From Bactericera cockerelli (taxonomy: Eukaryota; Arthropoda; Insecta; Hemiptera; Triozidae), in NCBI GenBank assembly GCA_024516035.1, contig CM044959.1:8995665-9059664 (forward strand): a stretch of DNA of 64,000 nt. Direction: 5' to 3'. The notes under the pieces were generated by a model. That model searched no databases. It was not told where the DNA came from and saw nothing but the letters and a program-made list of their open reading frames with translations. Shown in pieces: positions 20,739 through 30,590 of this stretch (positions are counted from its first letter, which is position 1; each line of letters begins with the position of its first letter). The position numbers and the translations under genes were made by a program.

Positions 20739-20866
20739 TTTTTCAGGAAACCAGGGTGTGACGAACGGCATTTGAAACGTGTTGCTGTAAGAGTGGAAAG
20801 TGTCAAATGAATCTGGACTGACGGCGCCCAGCATACTGAACACACCCCGTGAGAACTGGTTGCAAA
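20739..20866 (-). CDS. AMPA-type ionotropic glutamate receptor, internal exon (upstream of the pair)
   Basis: This minus-strand 128-bp exon has acceptor TTTCAG before 20866 and donor GTAAGT after 20739. It completes a split codon with two bases and then encodes 42 residues: CNQFSRGVFSMLGAVSPDSF, DTFHSYSNTFQMPFVTPWFP and EK. CxQFSRGV...GAV and the PFVTPWFP stretch are typical of the amino-terminal domain of arthropod AMPA receptors (GluRIA type). It joins in phase 0 to the exon at 16715-16844 across a 3.9-kb intron filled with SINEs. Further upstream exons would lie at higher coordinates but were not recognised. Confidence 0.87.
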
Positions 20867-20886
20867 CTGAAACATAGAAACATAAA

Positions 20887-21115
20887 ATAATAATAATAAT
20901 AATACCGCCTTATTTATACTGCCCGATTAGGACTATTCTTTCAATGGGAGTATTCAGTCTCATTATTCCAGCAGTAAGCCCAAGACGTATTACTAAGTGG
21001 TAAAAATCCCAAATGGGAAGAAAACTTGTCATGCCCCGGCTGGGTTTCGAACCCGCGACCTCTGGAATCTCTGGATTCACTGAGTGCCGCCTTAACCATT
21101 GAGCTACCGGGACCA
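20887..21115 (-). mobile_element. tRNA-derived SINE, family B, full-length
   Basis: The minus-strand head GTCCCGGTAGCTCAATGG and GGGTTCGAAACCCAGCCGGG give the A- and B-boxes. The GTCCCGG start pairs with the CCGGG region after the B-box. The tail ends GGCGGTATTATTATT. A 12-base insertion sits near 20939. Confidence 0.82.
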
Positions 21116-21404
21116 AGACAGACGAAAATGGTGTTTTTTGTTGTTGTTGAACATAACAGAGTAGGAACTACACTGGATTGTATTAATGTATAGATGTGGC
21201 AGAGTGGCATGAGTATGGTGGCATACTCATAAGTGGTCATAAAATGTTATGTTCAACAAATAAAAAATAAAACATTGTTTATAAAATTCATAGAACAAAT
21301 TGAAACATCAATACCAATGTTCATATTATAATAGAATAATAATTAAAAACTTAAAACTAATTGTTTTCCATTTGCTTTAAAGGCTTCCTTAGACAGAAAA
21401 AAGT

Positions 21405-21585
21405 GGGCACATCACGACTGGGCTGTTACTCTCCATTCATAGGAAACTCACAAATCTGCTACCCACATTCACCTCACTCAGTCTGGGTTGGGCAGGAATG
21501 CCAGCATCACGACGTCATCATCTCGCTGGACGAAATTCGGTGATCCTACGAGAACGGGTGCATTCAACGCACCATCCACGCTGGC
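21405..21585 (-). mobile_element. 5S-derived SINE (family E)
   Basis: On the minus strand it runs from GCCAGCGTGGATGGTGCGTT through TCACCGAATTTCGTCCAGCG to the core CTGAGTGAGGTGAATGTGGG. The 5S-like head is complete; the tail is degraded. Confidence 0.75.
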
Positions 21586-21814
21586 AACCACTTCTTTGAT
21601 TTGAGAATTTGACCACATAACATAATTATGTATTATAATCATAATGAAAATATGTTATTTGGTCAAATATGGTGTTAAATCCATTATTAGGCAAAATATT
21701 TTCAAATTATTATACATAATTATCATAATATGAAAACACGTTATTTGGTCATATATTGTGTTAAATTCATTATTAGGCAAAATGTTTTCAAAATAATAAT
21801 TATACAATACTCGA

Positions 21815-22160
21815 CTGACCTCCAGCCGGTTGTGACTACTGACCGTAGTCCAGAGATCCTGAGTTCAATCACCGGTCGGAGCAGACTTTTGACACAGAAA
21901 ATTCTGTTCCCTTCGTACATGTGAAGCTGGCATTTCCGGCCCTACCCAGGCTGGGTGAGGTTAATGTGGGTAGCTGGTACGATTCCCGACGAATAGAGGG
22001 TCAAATCCCCGTCCTAATCTAGGACCTAATCTATAGAATCGTTGACGTTAGGAAGGGCATCCAGGTGTAAAAATGTGCCAAAACCAACCAACCTAACCAT
22101 GAGGTTGAACAACGTCGACTCTGCTTGAGCGGGATAAGACAGAGTAAAAGAAGAAGAAAA
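21815..22160 (+). mobile_element. SINE family F (tRNA-like head, core, RTE-like tail)
   Basis: It shows a decayed tRNA-like head (GGTTGTGACTACTGACCGTA, GAGTTCAATCACCGG), the core CAGGCTGGGTGAGGTTAATG and the tail GTTAGGAAGGGCATCCAGG...TGAGGTTGAACAACGTCGAC. The AGGAAGGGCATCC tail resembles 3' ends of RTE-type LINEs. Confidence 0.75.
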
Positions 22161-22435
22161 CTCGACTGACCTCCATGTTGTAGGGCCGCTAAGCCCTTTT
22201 TTTTAAAAGGGACAAAAATACCGCATCGCAAAAATCCTAGCGTTAACAGCTAGGAATTATGTTCTCGAATAAGTGCCTAAGAAAATGCCGACAGAGGCGG
22301 CAGTAAATTACAGAAGTGACTTATTAGGGGATGAAATCTTGCCCGGGACAGCGAGTTCATATCTTTGCAATTACCAGTGAAGCACAGAGAACTGACGACG
22401 GCATTTTTGGCTCTCCTCTTTCTCTCCGTCCCTAT

Positions 22436-22608
22436 TTTTCCCCTCTCTCTCTCTCTCTCTTTCTCTATATATATATATCTCTCCCTCTCTTTCTTTCTCT
22501 CTCTCGCTTTCTCTTCCTTTATTTTTCCTTACATTATTTATCTCTCTCTTTCTCTCTACCTAGTTCTCTCTCTTTATTTCTATCCCTCGCTCTCTTTTAA
22601 TCTCTCTC
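22436..22608. repeat. CT-rich microsatellite
   Basis: Interrupted (CT)n with a short AT run. Long apparent reading frames through it are low-complexity artefacts. Confidence 0.85.
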
Positions 22609-22622
22609 TCCCTTTGTTAGTT

Positions 22623-22779
22623 AAAGTTAAGTTAAGTTATCATATTTGTGTTAATCACTTTCGTGATATCACAACTACTCAAACTCGCTTTACTAAATCT
22701 ACGCTGAAACCGGGACTTGAACCACCGACCTCCAGGTTACAAGTCCGCCGCCTTATCGATCAAGCTACTGAGGTCGGTT
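22623..22779 (-). mobile_element. tRNA-derived SINE, family D, with 14-bp target duplication
   Basis: It is flanked by TCCCTTTGTTAGTT at 22609-22622 and 22780-22793. The minus-strand head is ACCGACCTCAGTAGCTTGAT, with GGTGGTTCAAGTCCCGGTTT, a TGT (Thr-like) anticodon position, the body CAAACTCGC-complement, and a (TTAAC)n-like tail. Confidence 0.88.
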
Positions 22780-22854
22780 TCCCTTTGTTAGTTTCTCTTA
22801 CACAATACCTCCCTCTGCCCCCACATTCTTCTAATAATAATTCTCTGTAGTCTA

Positions 22855-23047
22855 AGGTAACTACCAGGCGAGGTTAATGTTCAAAGCATTTTCTACCACC
22901 TAGCCCTCAGAGTCTTATTATGTGATAAGTTGATAACACACTAAAATGAGTGAGGAAAAATTCATGCACTGGGTGGGATTCGAACCAACGGATCCCTACG
23001 CTACCTGGATTACCAGGCTAGCGCGTTAACCACTTGACTACCAGTGC
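22855..23047 (-). mobile_element. tRNA-derived SINE, family C
   Basis: The minus-strand head GCACTGGTAGTCAAGTGGTT and GGTTCGAATCCCACCCAGTG pair at their ends. The tail has GGTGGTAGAAAATGC. Confidence 0.8.
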
Positions 23048-23651
23048 ACTATTCTTCCTCATTCCTCCCTTATATTCCTCCTCATTCTTCCCTCATATTA
23101 CTCATATTCCTCATCCCTCCCTCATGTTCCTCATCCCTCCCTCATATTCCTCATCCCTCCCTCATATTCCTCATCCCTCCCTCATATTTCCTCATCTCTC
23201 CCTCATATTCCTCCTATGTTTCCATGTCCCTGGCTGGATCTTCTTTTATTTCATTTCTTAAGCTGGGTTATTTATTGCCTCCGAGAGACACGGAGGAAAG
23301 CCTTTGCAAGTGTTGAAGTCCAGCCTGGTCATTAATTTTTACTCTCTTTCCTCTCTCTTTCTTTCTTTCTTTTACACTTTGGTCTTCCTTTTTTTCTTCT
23401 TTTCTCCGAAGAGAACAGAAATTTTTTCTCTTAAACTTCTTCTAATCTATCTTTTTTCTGTTAGATTTTGTATTTTTTAAAAAAATATAAATAGGTAGGC
23501 GCCAAAATGAAAATAAATCAAATTATTCTCCATTTAATATTTTCTATACTCAGAAGTTAAATTAATGTATTTTTTTAAAAAATTCTTGAATTATTATTAA
23601 TTTAACTCTTTCGCTTTTCTTCCTCTTTTTTTCCCATCCCAATTAATCCTG
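23048..23651. other. CCTCAT-rich minisatellite and AT/CT-rich DNA
   Basis: An approximately 18-bp repeat of the form CCTCATCCCTCCCTCATATT runs from 23060 to 23215. CT- and AT-rich DNA follows. No gene was recognised. Confidence 0.6.
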
Positions 23652-23858
23652 TGCACTGGTAGTCAAGTGGTTAACGCGCTAGTCTGTTAATCCAGTTAGC
23701 GTAGGGATCACTTGGTTCGAATCCAACCAAGTGCATGAATTTTTACTAATTTATATAGTACATGAACACATAGTAATAAGACTCTGAGGGGTCTTCTGAG
23801 GGTTAGGTAGTAGAAAATGCTTTTATCATTAATCTCGCCTGGTGGTTACTTCACCAAG
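23652..23858 (+). mobile_element. tRNA-derived SINE, family C
   Basis: GCACTGGTAGTCAAGTGGTT head, GGTTCGAATCCAACC, and the tail with a short duplication (CTCTGAGGGGTCTTCTGAGG). Confidence 0.78.
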
Positions 23859-23989
23859 GTATTTTTTTATTTATCTATTCTTCGCCTTTTAGAAAGAGGG
23901 TATTCTTTTTATAATTATTCTCAATTTTCTTTTCCTCTTTTCTCAGAAAGTCAGGGTATCCTTTTTAACTCTTTCCTCTTTTCTTTTCG

Positions 23990-24262
23990 CTCTCCGTGGT
24001 CGAGTGACTGTAATTGTTACTTTGCACGGTCATGATGAAGGTTCGATCCCCAGCGGAGAACGAATGTTTCTGCTCTGCTCTTGGATGTCCGGGGTCCACT
24101 CATACCTCGTGAGGAAAAATGAGTAGCTGCTTTGATGTGAAGCAGTGACCATTGGCGGAATCATATTCAAAAAATAGAAGATATTGTATATTAAAGTGGT
24201 AAAGTCCTATGATTCTGCGCTACCCACTAAAATTGTGCCAAAATAGCAAAAAGAAAAAGCAT
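23990..24262 (+). mobile_element. tRNA-derived SINE, family A, full-length
   Basis: Head CTCTCCGTGGTCGAGTGACT, B-box GGTTCGATCCCCAGCGG, body CTCGTGAGGAAAAATGAGTA, and end TGCGCTACCCACTAAAATTG. Confidence 0.8.
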
Positions 24263-24273
24263 TATTATATTAT

Positions 24274-24360
24274 ACCTCACTCAGCCTGGGTTGAGCCAGA
24301 ATGCCTGCATCACGAAGTCTTCACTTCGCTGGACGTTGCTTAACTTCGGTGATCCTGCGC
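24274..24360 (-). mobile_element. 5S-derived SINE (family E) fragment
   Basis: It runs from the minus-strand core (CCTCACTCAGCCTGGGTTGA) to the 5S-derived ACGTTGCTTAACTTCGGTGA, where it stops and runs into a SINE A tail-like stretch. Confidence 0.65.
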
Positions 24361-24535
24361 TACTCACTAAAAATTGTGAGATAATAACACAAAGAAAAAA
24401 TATTATATATTTTCGTTCTCTCCTCTTAACTAACTATCATTTCTTTTCTGTCTCTCTCGTTCTCTTAATTTTTTCTACAAATCACACTATCCTTGCTTGT
24501 AACAGCTATCTCTTCCTACTTCTCCCTGTCTAAAA

Positions 24536-24827
24536 CTCTCTTTCTCCATCTCTCTCTCTCTCTATTTATCTCTCTCTCAATTTATCTCTCTCTCTATCTC
24601 TCTCTGTCTCTATCTCTCTCTGTCTCTCTCTCTCTATCTTCTGCTCGTGTTGCTGAGCTTTATATGAACTCTTTTCATAACAAATGTGTCTCTTCGGATT
24701 AACACTCAACTTTTTTTTCATTATAGTCAAGGGAATAGGTGAGAGAGAGAGGGATGGAAAGAGAGAGAGAAAGGGATAGAGAGAGAAAGCAGAGAGGAAT
24801 AGAAAGAAGAGAGAGAGAGATGGAGAC

Positions 24828-24864
<37 letters not shown>

Positions 24865-24936
24865 TAGAAAGAGAAAAACATAGAGAGAGAAGAGAAGGTG
24901 AAAAGAGGGAATAAAGGTAAAGGAGGAAAGGATGGG

Positions 24937-24990
<54 letters not shown>

Positions 24991-25030
24991 GCAAAGACAG
25001 AGAAAGAGAAAAAGAAAAAGAGAGGAAGAA
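24536..25030. repeat. CT tract facing a GA tract
   Basis: (CT)n at 24536-24640 and (GA)n at 24737-25030 are separated by about 95 bp of ordinary sequence. The two tracts are complementary and could fold into a long hairpin. Apparent Leu/Ser- or Arg/Glu-rich reading frames are artefacts. Confidence 0.85.
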
Positions 25031-25084
25031 AAAGATCATATTATTTGTGTATACTCGAAAAGCGTTTTTGTAATGCCAATATGA

Positions 25085-25740
25085 ACAGTATTGACAATTA
25101 TGGACACAATATTTTCTCATGATTGGTTCAGATATAAGCATTTTAGTAAAAAGATAGTGGTCAGGCGCATGGTCTCTATCACTAAGTGTAAAGTTGATTA
25201 ATTTAAAATGGGACCATCTACAGAATGTCTCCTATTTATGTTTACAAAATTTCGTCAAGCCAGCGTCGATGGCATGTTGAATACACCGGTTCCCATCAGA
25301 ACACCGAAGTTAAGCGACATCCAGCGAGGTTAAGACTTGGATAGGTGACCATTCAAATTCTAATTCTCGTGACGCTGGCTCTTCCCGGCCCCACTCAGGC
25401 TGGGTGAGGTCAATGTGAGTAGCAGGTTTGTGAGTTTCCTGCGAATGGAGGGTAAAATCCCCGTCGTGATATGACCATGGCAGTTGAAAGCGACGTTAAA
25501 CCCCACTTAAAAAAAAAAATCGTCAAAATCCGTTCTGTAGTTTCTGAGATTTGCGCGTAATGTTTTTAACAGACAGACAGACACAAAACCGAAATTGCTC
25601 AGGAGGTTATGAAACGTCCAGAAATATAAAAAAAAATTGAAATCGGAGCAAAAAAATATTATTATATTTTTCCAAAAACGAACACAATACTTCCAATTTA
25701 TAATATTGGATATTTATCGGAAGTAATAATAATATATAGA
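25085..25740 (+). mobile_element. Repeat family I, interrupted by a 5S SINE
   Basis: It begins TATGGACACAATATTTTCTC and ends with AACGAACACAATACTTCC followed by a TATCGGAAGTAA stem-loop half. An internal AACAGACAGACAGACAC stretch is present. Other copies are at 30110-30310 (minus) and 40645-40775. Confidence 0.55.
25259..25519 (+). mobile_element. 5S-rRNA-derived SINE (family E), full-length
   Basis: It is flanked by the 7-bp duplication TCGTCAA (25252-25258 and 25520-25526). The first 121 bases have 5S rRNA layout: GCCAGCGTC start pairing with GACGCTGGC, ACACCGAAGTTAAGC (5S box A region) and ACTTGGATAGGTGACC (box C). The core CAGGCTGGGTGAGGTCAATG, the tail GTTGAAAGCGACGTTAAACC and poly(A) follow. 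Confidence 0.92.
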
Positions 25741-27500
25741 TAATAGATACCTAGGTATATCATAACGATTTCTGTAATAAAATTTATTATATAATTATTA
25801 GTGCCTACCTATCGTTCGAAAGTTGCTAACGACCGAAAAAAATCTCAAGTAAAGGGTAAACTCTTACAGGTAGGCGTATTTTACGTTTTAATGAGAATAA
25901 CGAGTAGGTATACATGAAGTATGAGGATTACCTACTTACCTCAATAATGAGGTAACGGAACTGGCAAAACTTCCATTAATATTGCAGAATATGCCTACTA
26001 ATTAAATTTCTTAAAATTCTTTAGCACGGATTCTTAAAAATGAAATGGAAAATAAAAAAGAAATAGAAATAGTTCTGTAACCTTGAGGTTGGTGGTTCAA
26101 GTCCTAAGTTTAGCAAATATTTAGTAAAGCAATTGTGAGTAGGTATAGTTGTGATTTCACCAAAGTGAGTAACACAAATATGATAACTTTAACTAACTAG
26201 TAACCATGTTACTGGGAAGTAGGTAAGTAACTAAGTACCTACCTAGTTATGATTTACAATAATAAACTTAAAAGGTTGAAACAGGATGCATTTATCAAAA
26301 TTGTCAAACTAATCAAGTAATTATATTTTTAATCTTCGCTTAACTTTAGTGAATGGTTATCTTCCAATGGTTTATATTCAAAACTAGCAAATTCATGTCA
26401 TCGATAAACACCAACAGCATAGCACTTACTATTACTTTGCGCTACTCAGAGTTGTGTCACTGATAAAAAATTGACCATAAAATTTAAATTTCATAATTGG
26501 TAAATACAAAGTCGTGTGCATAATAATTTGTTATTTTGTTGTTTAAGAGGTGGTTTAACCAGTCAGTTGTATAATTTATCTTAAATTTATTATTGAATAT
26601 TACCTGATTATTGTGAAATAGATTTACCAAATTCATATTCACTATTCGTTCCTACAGTTTCTACTGCTCCACCACTGACGTTGCGCAAGTCACAAGTTCT
26701 ACCACTATTGATTACCGCACTGTGTACAACACGAGAAGTAGTTTCAAAACAGTGCCATTTGAATTATTTGAAAATTTTCAAAAAAAATAAGAAGGAAAAA
26801 AAATTACTTGAATTTTTTTGAGAAATTGGGTACAATATTTAACCCAGAATTACAATAATATCTGTCTCTGAATTCTGTTTTAGATTCTAAAATGATTTAT
26901 TTTTAATAGTAATTATTTTTTTGGTGTGTTCAATTCAACAGTCGATTCTTCACTTTTACCAAAAACACGAACCACCTAACCTCAAAATCAGCGTTTCGCT
27001 CGAAATACGCTTACTTTTTGCAAAATCAGGGATTGGCAAGAATATAAACAAAATTGTGGCGGTAATTTTAAAAAAAAAACCTTCATTATGTGAAATTGAG
27101 GCGTATTTGGTGTTTGATCATTTGTCAAATAATTAAATATAATAATCTTTACTCTATAGAAATAAACAACGAATTTAATTATTCAACAGGGTTCAACAAA
27201 CAACCATAAACATTATTTACGAAAAATTCTCTAGAATAATTCATTTTTAATTCTCATTAAACTATCCCTTTTTCTCTTTTACTTTACTACAGTCATTGCT
27301 TCCCAGCTTCATTTTTTTTATATTTCTTCATCTGTTAACTTGCCGATGAGGGCGATGAGGTAAAGTGAAGTCGCTGAGATTAATGTTTTGGAGATCGCGC
27401 ATGGCACTTGGTCTATTTTTGTGCATAAATTTAAAATCATCGAAATCGAATTTTGTTTCAACGAAATTCGGATCGCCCTAAAAGATTATTGCTTTAAACC
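25741..27500. other. No gene recognised
   Basis: AT-rich DNA with a SINE D fragment at 26078-26190 (GGTTGGTGGTTCAAGTCC). A 71-codon open frame near 26921-27136 has no recognisable motif, splice context or composition change, and is not called. Confidence 0.45.
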
Positions 27501-27502
27501 TG

Positions 27503-28017
27503 GCGGGACGCAGTCATATATATATTATATACGAATGTCAAGGAACCAAGGTCTGTCGTAATCTAGCTTGTGATCAATAAAATTGTATACTATGGACATG
27601 AAAGGAGCCTAGACATTGGATTTGGGCGTCCATATAATCCTCTCACCACCGTGATTTAGGTATCAATACCTATCTCACGGACACGGAATTATGATTATAT
27701 GTATAATTGTATACTATTTGTAAAAAAATTTGTTGTTGTAATTATTACTAAGTTACGCGCGCCCTAAAACTTTTTATATTCTTGTTGCAAATAATATTGA
27801 ATGTTATAGATGGCGGCATGCAGTCATATCCGACATTGAAGGAACTAAGATTACGACAGACGATTACAACAGACCTTTTGGTTCCTTCAATGTCGGATCT
27901 GACTGCGTGCCGTTAGATTATAATCGAGTTATTTTGCCTTAAATTACAGTCAATTGTATTTGCAACAATAATAAAAAAAGTTTTAGTGCGCGTGTAAGTT
28001 TATAATAATTACAAAAT
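27503..28017. repeat. Fold-back palindrome element
   Basis: The left arm 27732-27845 and right arm 27880-28017 are inverted copies; the right arm has about 20 extra bases. They surround a 34-bp loop. The outer arms share GTAATTATTA and CTAAAACTTTTT-type words, and the inner arms share TCCGACATTGAAGGAAC. A third, partial copy of the inner sequence is at 27503-27562 (ACGCAGTCATAT, AAGGAACCAAGGTCTGTCG). Confidence 0.8.
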
Positions 28018-28562
28018 TGATTTAAAAATTTATATCATAAAAATAGAACGCAAATGACTTCTGCTAGTAGTGGGATTATATTTACTCTGCGAGAAAAAAA
28101 CATCTTAGTTAAAAAAATCTTGTGACTGAGGTATGTATTATTAGTACCTCTATGGTAACTTCAGCAATAAGAGTTAAAATATTTTGCCGTACCCTGTAGA
28201 AATTTCGATAAAAATTTCAAGACGTTGGTAGCTTCGGGTACATTAGCTTTTCTTGTTTTTATGCTTTCTGTTTATGTTCTTGAATTTTTAAATTTTGGCG
28301 CTTTTACTTTTTTTCTACCTTTGGCGTATATCACAAAAAATACGCCAACTCCGTTTCGCGAGAGCAAAACTCTACTGGCGCTATCTTGAAGAATCCTTTG
28401 GAACTAACATTTTTCGAAAAACACGGTGTTTTTTTGTAAGTGAAGAACCCATCACAAGAATGTGTCATTCAGGACTTCATGTTCATAATTTCATCCAATA
28501 ATCATCAGATAGTCTCAACACTCTTAACTGATTTACTGGCCTGATTTGGTAAGTATACCAAT
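28018..28562. other. No gene recognised
   Basis: AT-rich. A 68-codon open frame (28295-28501) shows no recognisable motif. Confidence 0.4.
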
Positions 28563-28570
28563 TTTCCTGA

Positions 28571-28840
28571 GCCAGCGTCGATGGCATGTTGAATACACCG
28601 GTTCCCTTCAGAACACCGAAGTTAAGCGACATCCAGCGAGGTTAAGACTTGGATGGGTGACCATTCAAATTCTAATTCTCGTGACGCTGGCTTTTCCCGG
28701 CCCCACTCAGGCTGGGTGAGGTCAATGTGAGTAGCAGGTTTGTGAGTTTCCTGCGAATGGAGGGTAAAACCCCCGTCGTGATATGACCATGGCAGTTGAA
28801 AGCGACGTTAAAACCCCAATTAAAAAAAAAAAAAAAAAAA
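28571..28840 (+). mobile_element. 5S-rRNA-derived SINE (family E), full-length
   Basis: It is flanked by TTTCCTGA (28563-28570 and 28841-28848). It is nearly identical to the copy at 25259, including GAAGTTAAGCGACATCCAGC and ACTTGGATGGGTGACC, which matches the 5S box C exactly. It ends in an 18-base A run. Confidence 0.92.
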
Positions 28841-29036
28841 TTTCCTGAATTAAACAAATCAATGACACACTATGCTGTGTTTAGCAACTTGCTAAAAACA
28901 CAAAAAGGCATAAGTGCAAATTTGCTGATTTTAAGGTATGATATACCGGAGGTTCTCTGTTTGTCTCAACAACAAAAAAAAATCATAGAACTTTTATCTC
29001 AAACCATTTACAAGTTAGTTAGTTATATTGACTAAC

Positions 29037-29195
29037 TAACCTCAGTAGTTTGATTGACAACACAGTGTACTCATAATTTGGAGGTCATGGATTCAAGTCC
29101 AAAGTTAAACATAAATTTAGTAAAGCAAGTTTGATTAGTTGTGATATCATGATTGTGATCAACACAAATATGATTACTTAACTGAGTTATAATGA
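29037..29195 (+). mobile_element. tRNA-derived SINE, family D (diverged)
   Basis: AACCTCAGTAGTTTGATTGA head, GGATTCAAGTCC B-box-like, body AGCAAGTTTGATTAGTTGTG. Confidence 0.7.
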
Positions 29196-29392
29196 CCAAG
29201 CATGTTGGGTAAATCTAGTTTAACACCTTCACTGCCATATTATTTTTTGTGGCTTGTTATCCACATGAATTTTGCATCTCATTTGCCATATGCCATGAGT
29301 ATTTTAGTGAAAATATCAAAAAAGTCCAATTTACATTGTGATGGTAGATATCATTAAATTAATATTCAGTTTTTCTCTCGGTAGCTACTGTC

Positions 29393-29663
29393 TGTCTTGG
29401 TAGCTCAGTGGTAAAGGTGGCACTTTGTGAATCCAGAGATACTAGAGGTCGCAGGTTCAAAACCCAGCCAGGACATGACAAGTTATCCTCCCATTTGGGA
29501 TTTTTACCACATAATAATATGTCTTGGGCTTACTGCTGGTATAATGGGATTTGATAGTCCTAATCAGGCAGTATAAATAAGGCATAATCAAAATAATAAT
29601 CAGAATATCGCCTTATTTATACTGCCCGATTAAGACTATTAAAGTCCCATTATTCCAGCAGTA
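29393..29663 (+). mobile_element. SINE family B, tail-to-tail pair
   Basis: A plus-strand full copy (29393-29588; TAGCTCAGTGGTAAAGG, GGTTCAAAACCCAGCC) is followed at once by a minus-strand tail fragment (29595-29663). Confidence 0.78.
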
Positions 29664-30469
29664 ATAAAATTCTCTCCATAAAGTATATGTTGAGACTCCA
29701 CTTTTGCCAAGTTTGATTTTTCATTATGTTTAGTTGGTTAGCATAGAGCCAATTTTTTAATGCACATCCTTTTGTATTCAAAGCTCCCATTATTGCATGT
29801 GCTTTTGGAAATGTTTTCTTTAAATGTCTTCAAGCATGATTTCTTGATTTCCCATAATATTTCTGGCCAATAACTTGTTTAAAAAAAAAAAAAAAATGAT
29901 TTTTATATGTTTTTTTTTTGATATTTTTTAAATGAACAAAAATAATAATAATGCAACAATGTATTTATAAGCTAAATGTATCTTTCACCTAACTGCATCT
30001 CAAAGGGTTGATTGGTTTGGTTGTGGAAGAGATTTCCACAGGCAATAACCCCACCCTTAAGGTAGGACAATAGCTTTATTCTCTTTTTTGTTCTTCTTTC
30101 TGTGTTCAATCTACATTACTTCCGAGAAATTTCTAATATTAGAAATCAGAAGTATTGTGTTCGTTTTTGTAAAAAAAAATATTTTTTTGCTCTGATTCCA
30201 ATTTTTTTCATATTTCTGGACGTTTCATAACCTCCTGAGCAAATTTGGTTTTGGCACGTGTTTACAATGTGAAACAATCACGAGGAAGTATTGTGTCCAT
30301 AATTGGCAGTGTTTTTTTTTCTTTTCTCTATAATGTCATTGTATTGTCCTGTAAATATTGTATATTAGAGATTAGAGATTAGATTAGAAAATTTTAGTTG
30401 TATTGAAATAAATTTTGTTACAAGAGAAATATGTAATATAATAAATATATAAATAATATATTCATATAA
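29664..30469. other. LINE 3' tail and repeat family I
   Basis: A LINE 3' tail on the plus strand is at about 30015-30100 (GGAAGAGATTTCCACAGGCA, CCCACCCTTAAGGTAGGAC). A minus-strand copy of repeat I is at 30110-30310; its CTTCCGAGAAATTTC / GAAATCAGAAG arms form a stem-loop. No gene was recognised. Confidence 0.55.
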
Positions 30470-30590
30470 GGCGGCAGATTTTTAAACTGGAGGTCAGGGT
30501 TCAAGTCCCAAGTTCAGCAAAATTTAGTAAAGTGAGTTTGAGTAGTTGGGACATTGCAAAATTGATTAACAGAAATATGATAGCTGTTTT
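30470..30590 (+). mobile_element. SINE family D fragment
   Basis: AAACTGGAGGTCAGGGTTCA, AGTCCCAAGTTCAGC, then AGTGAGTTTGAGTAGTTG. The 5' half of the head is missing. Confidence 0.6.

Noticed and set aside
25259..25380. Functional 5S rRNA gene
   Set aside because: The 5S-like part is diverged in its arms and is fused to a SINE core with poly(A) and target-site duplications.
26921..27136. 71-codon open frame
   Set aside because: No motif, homology or splice context recognised; its length is expected by chance in AT-rich DNA.
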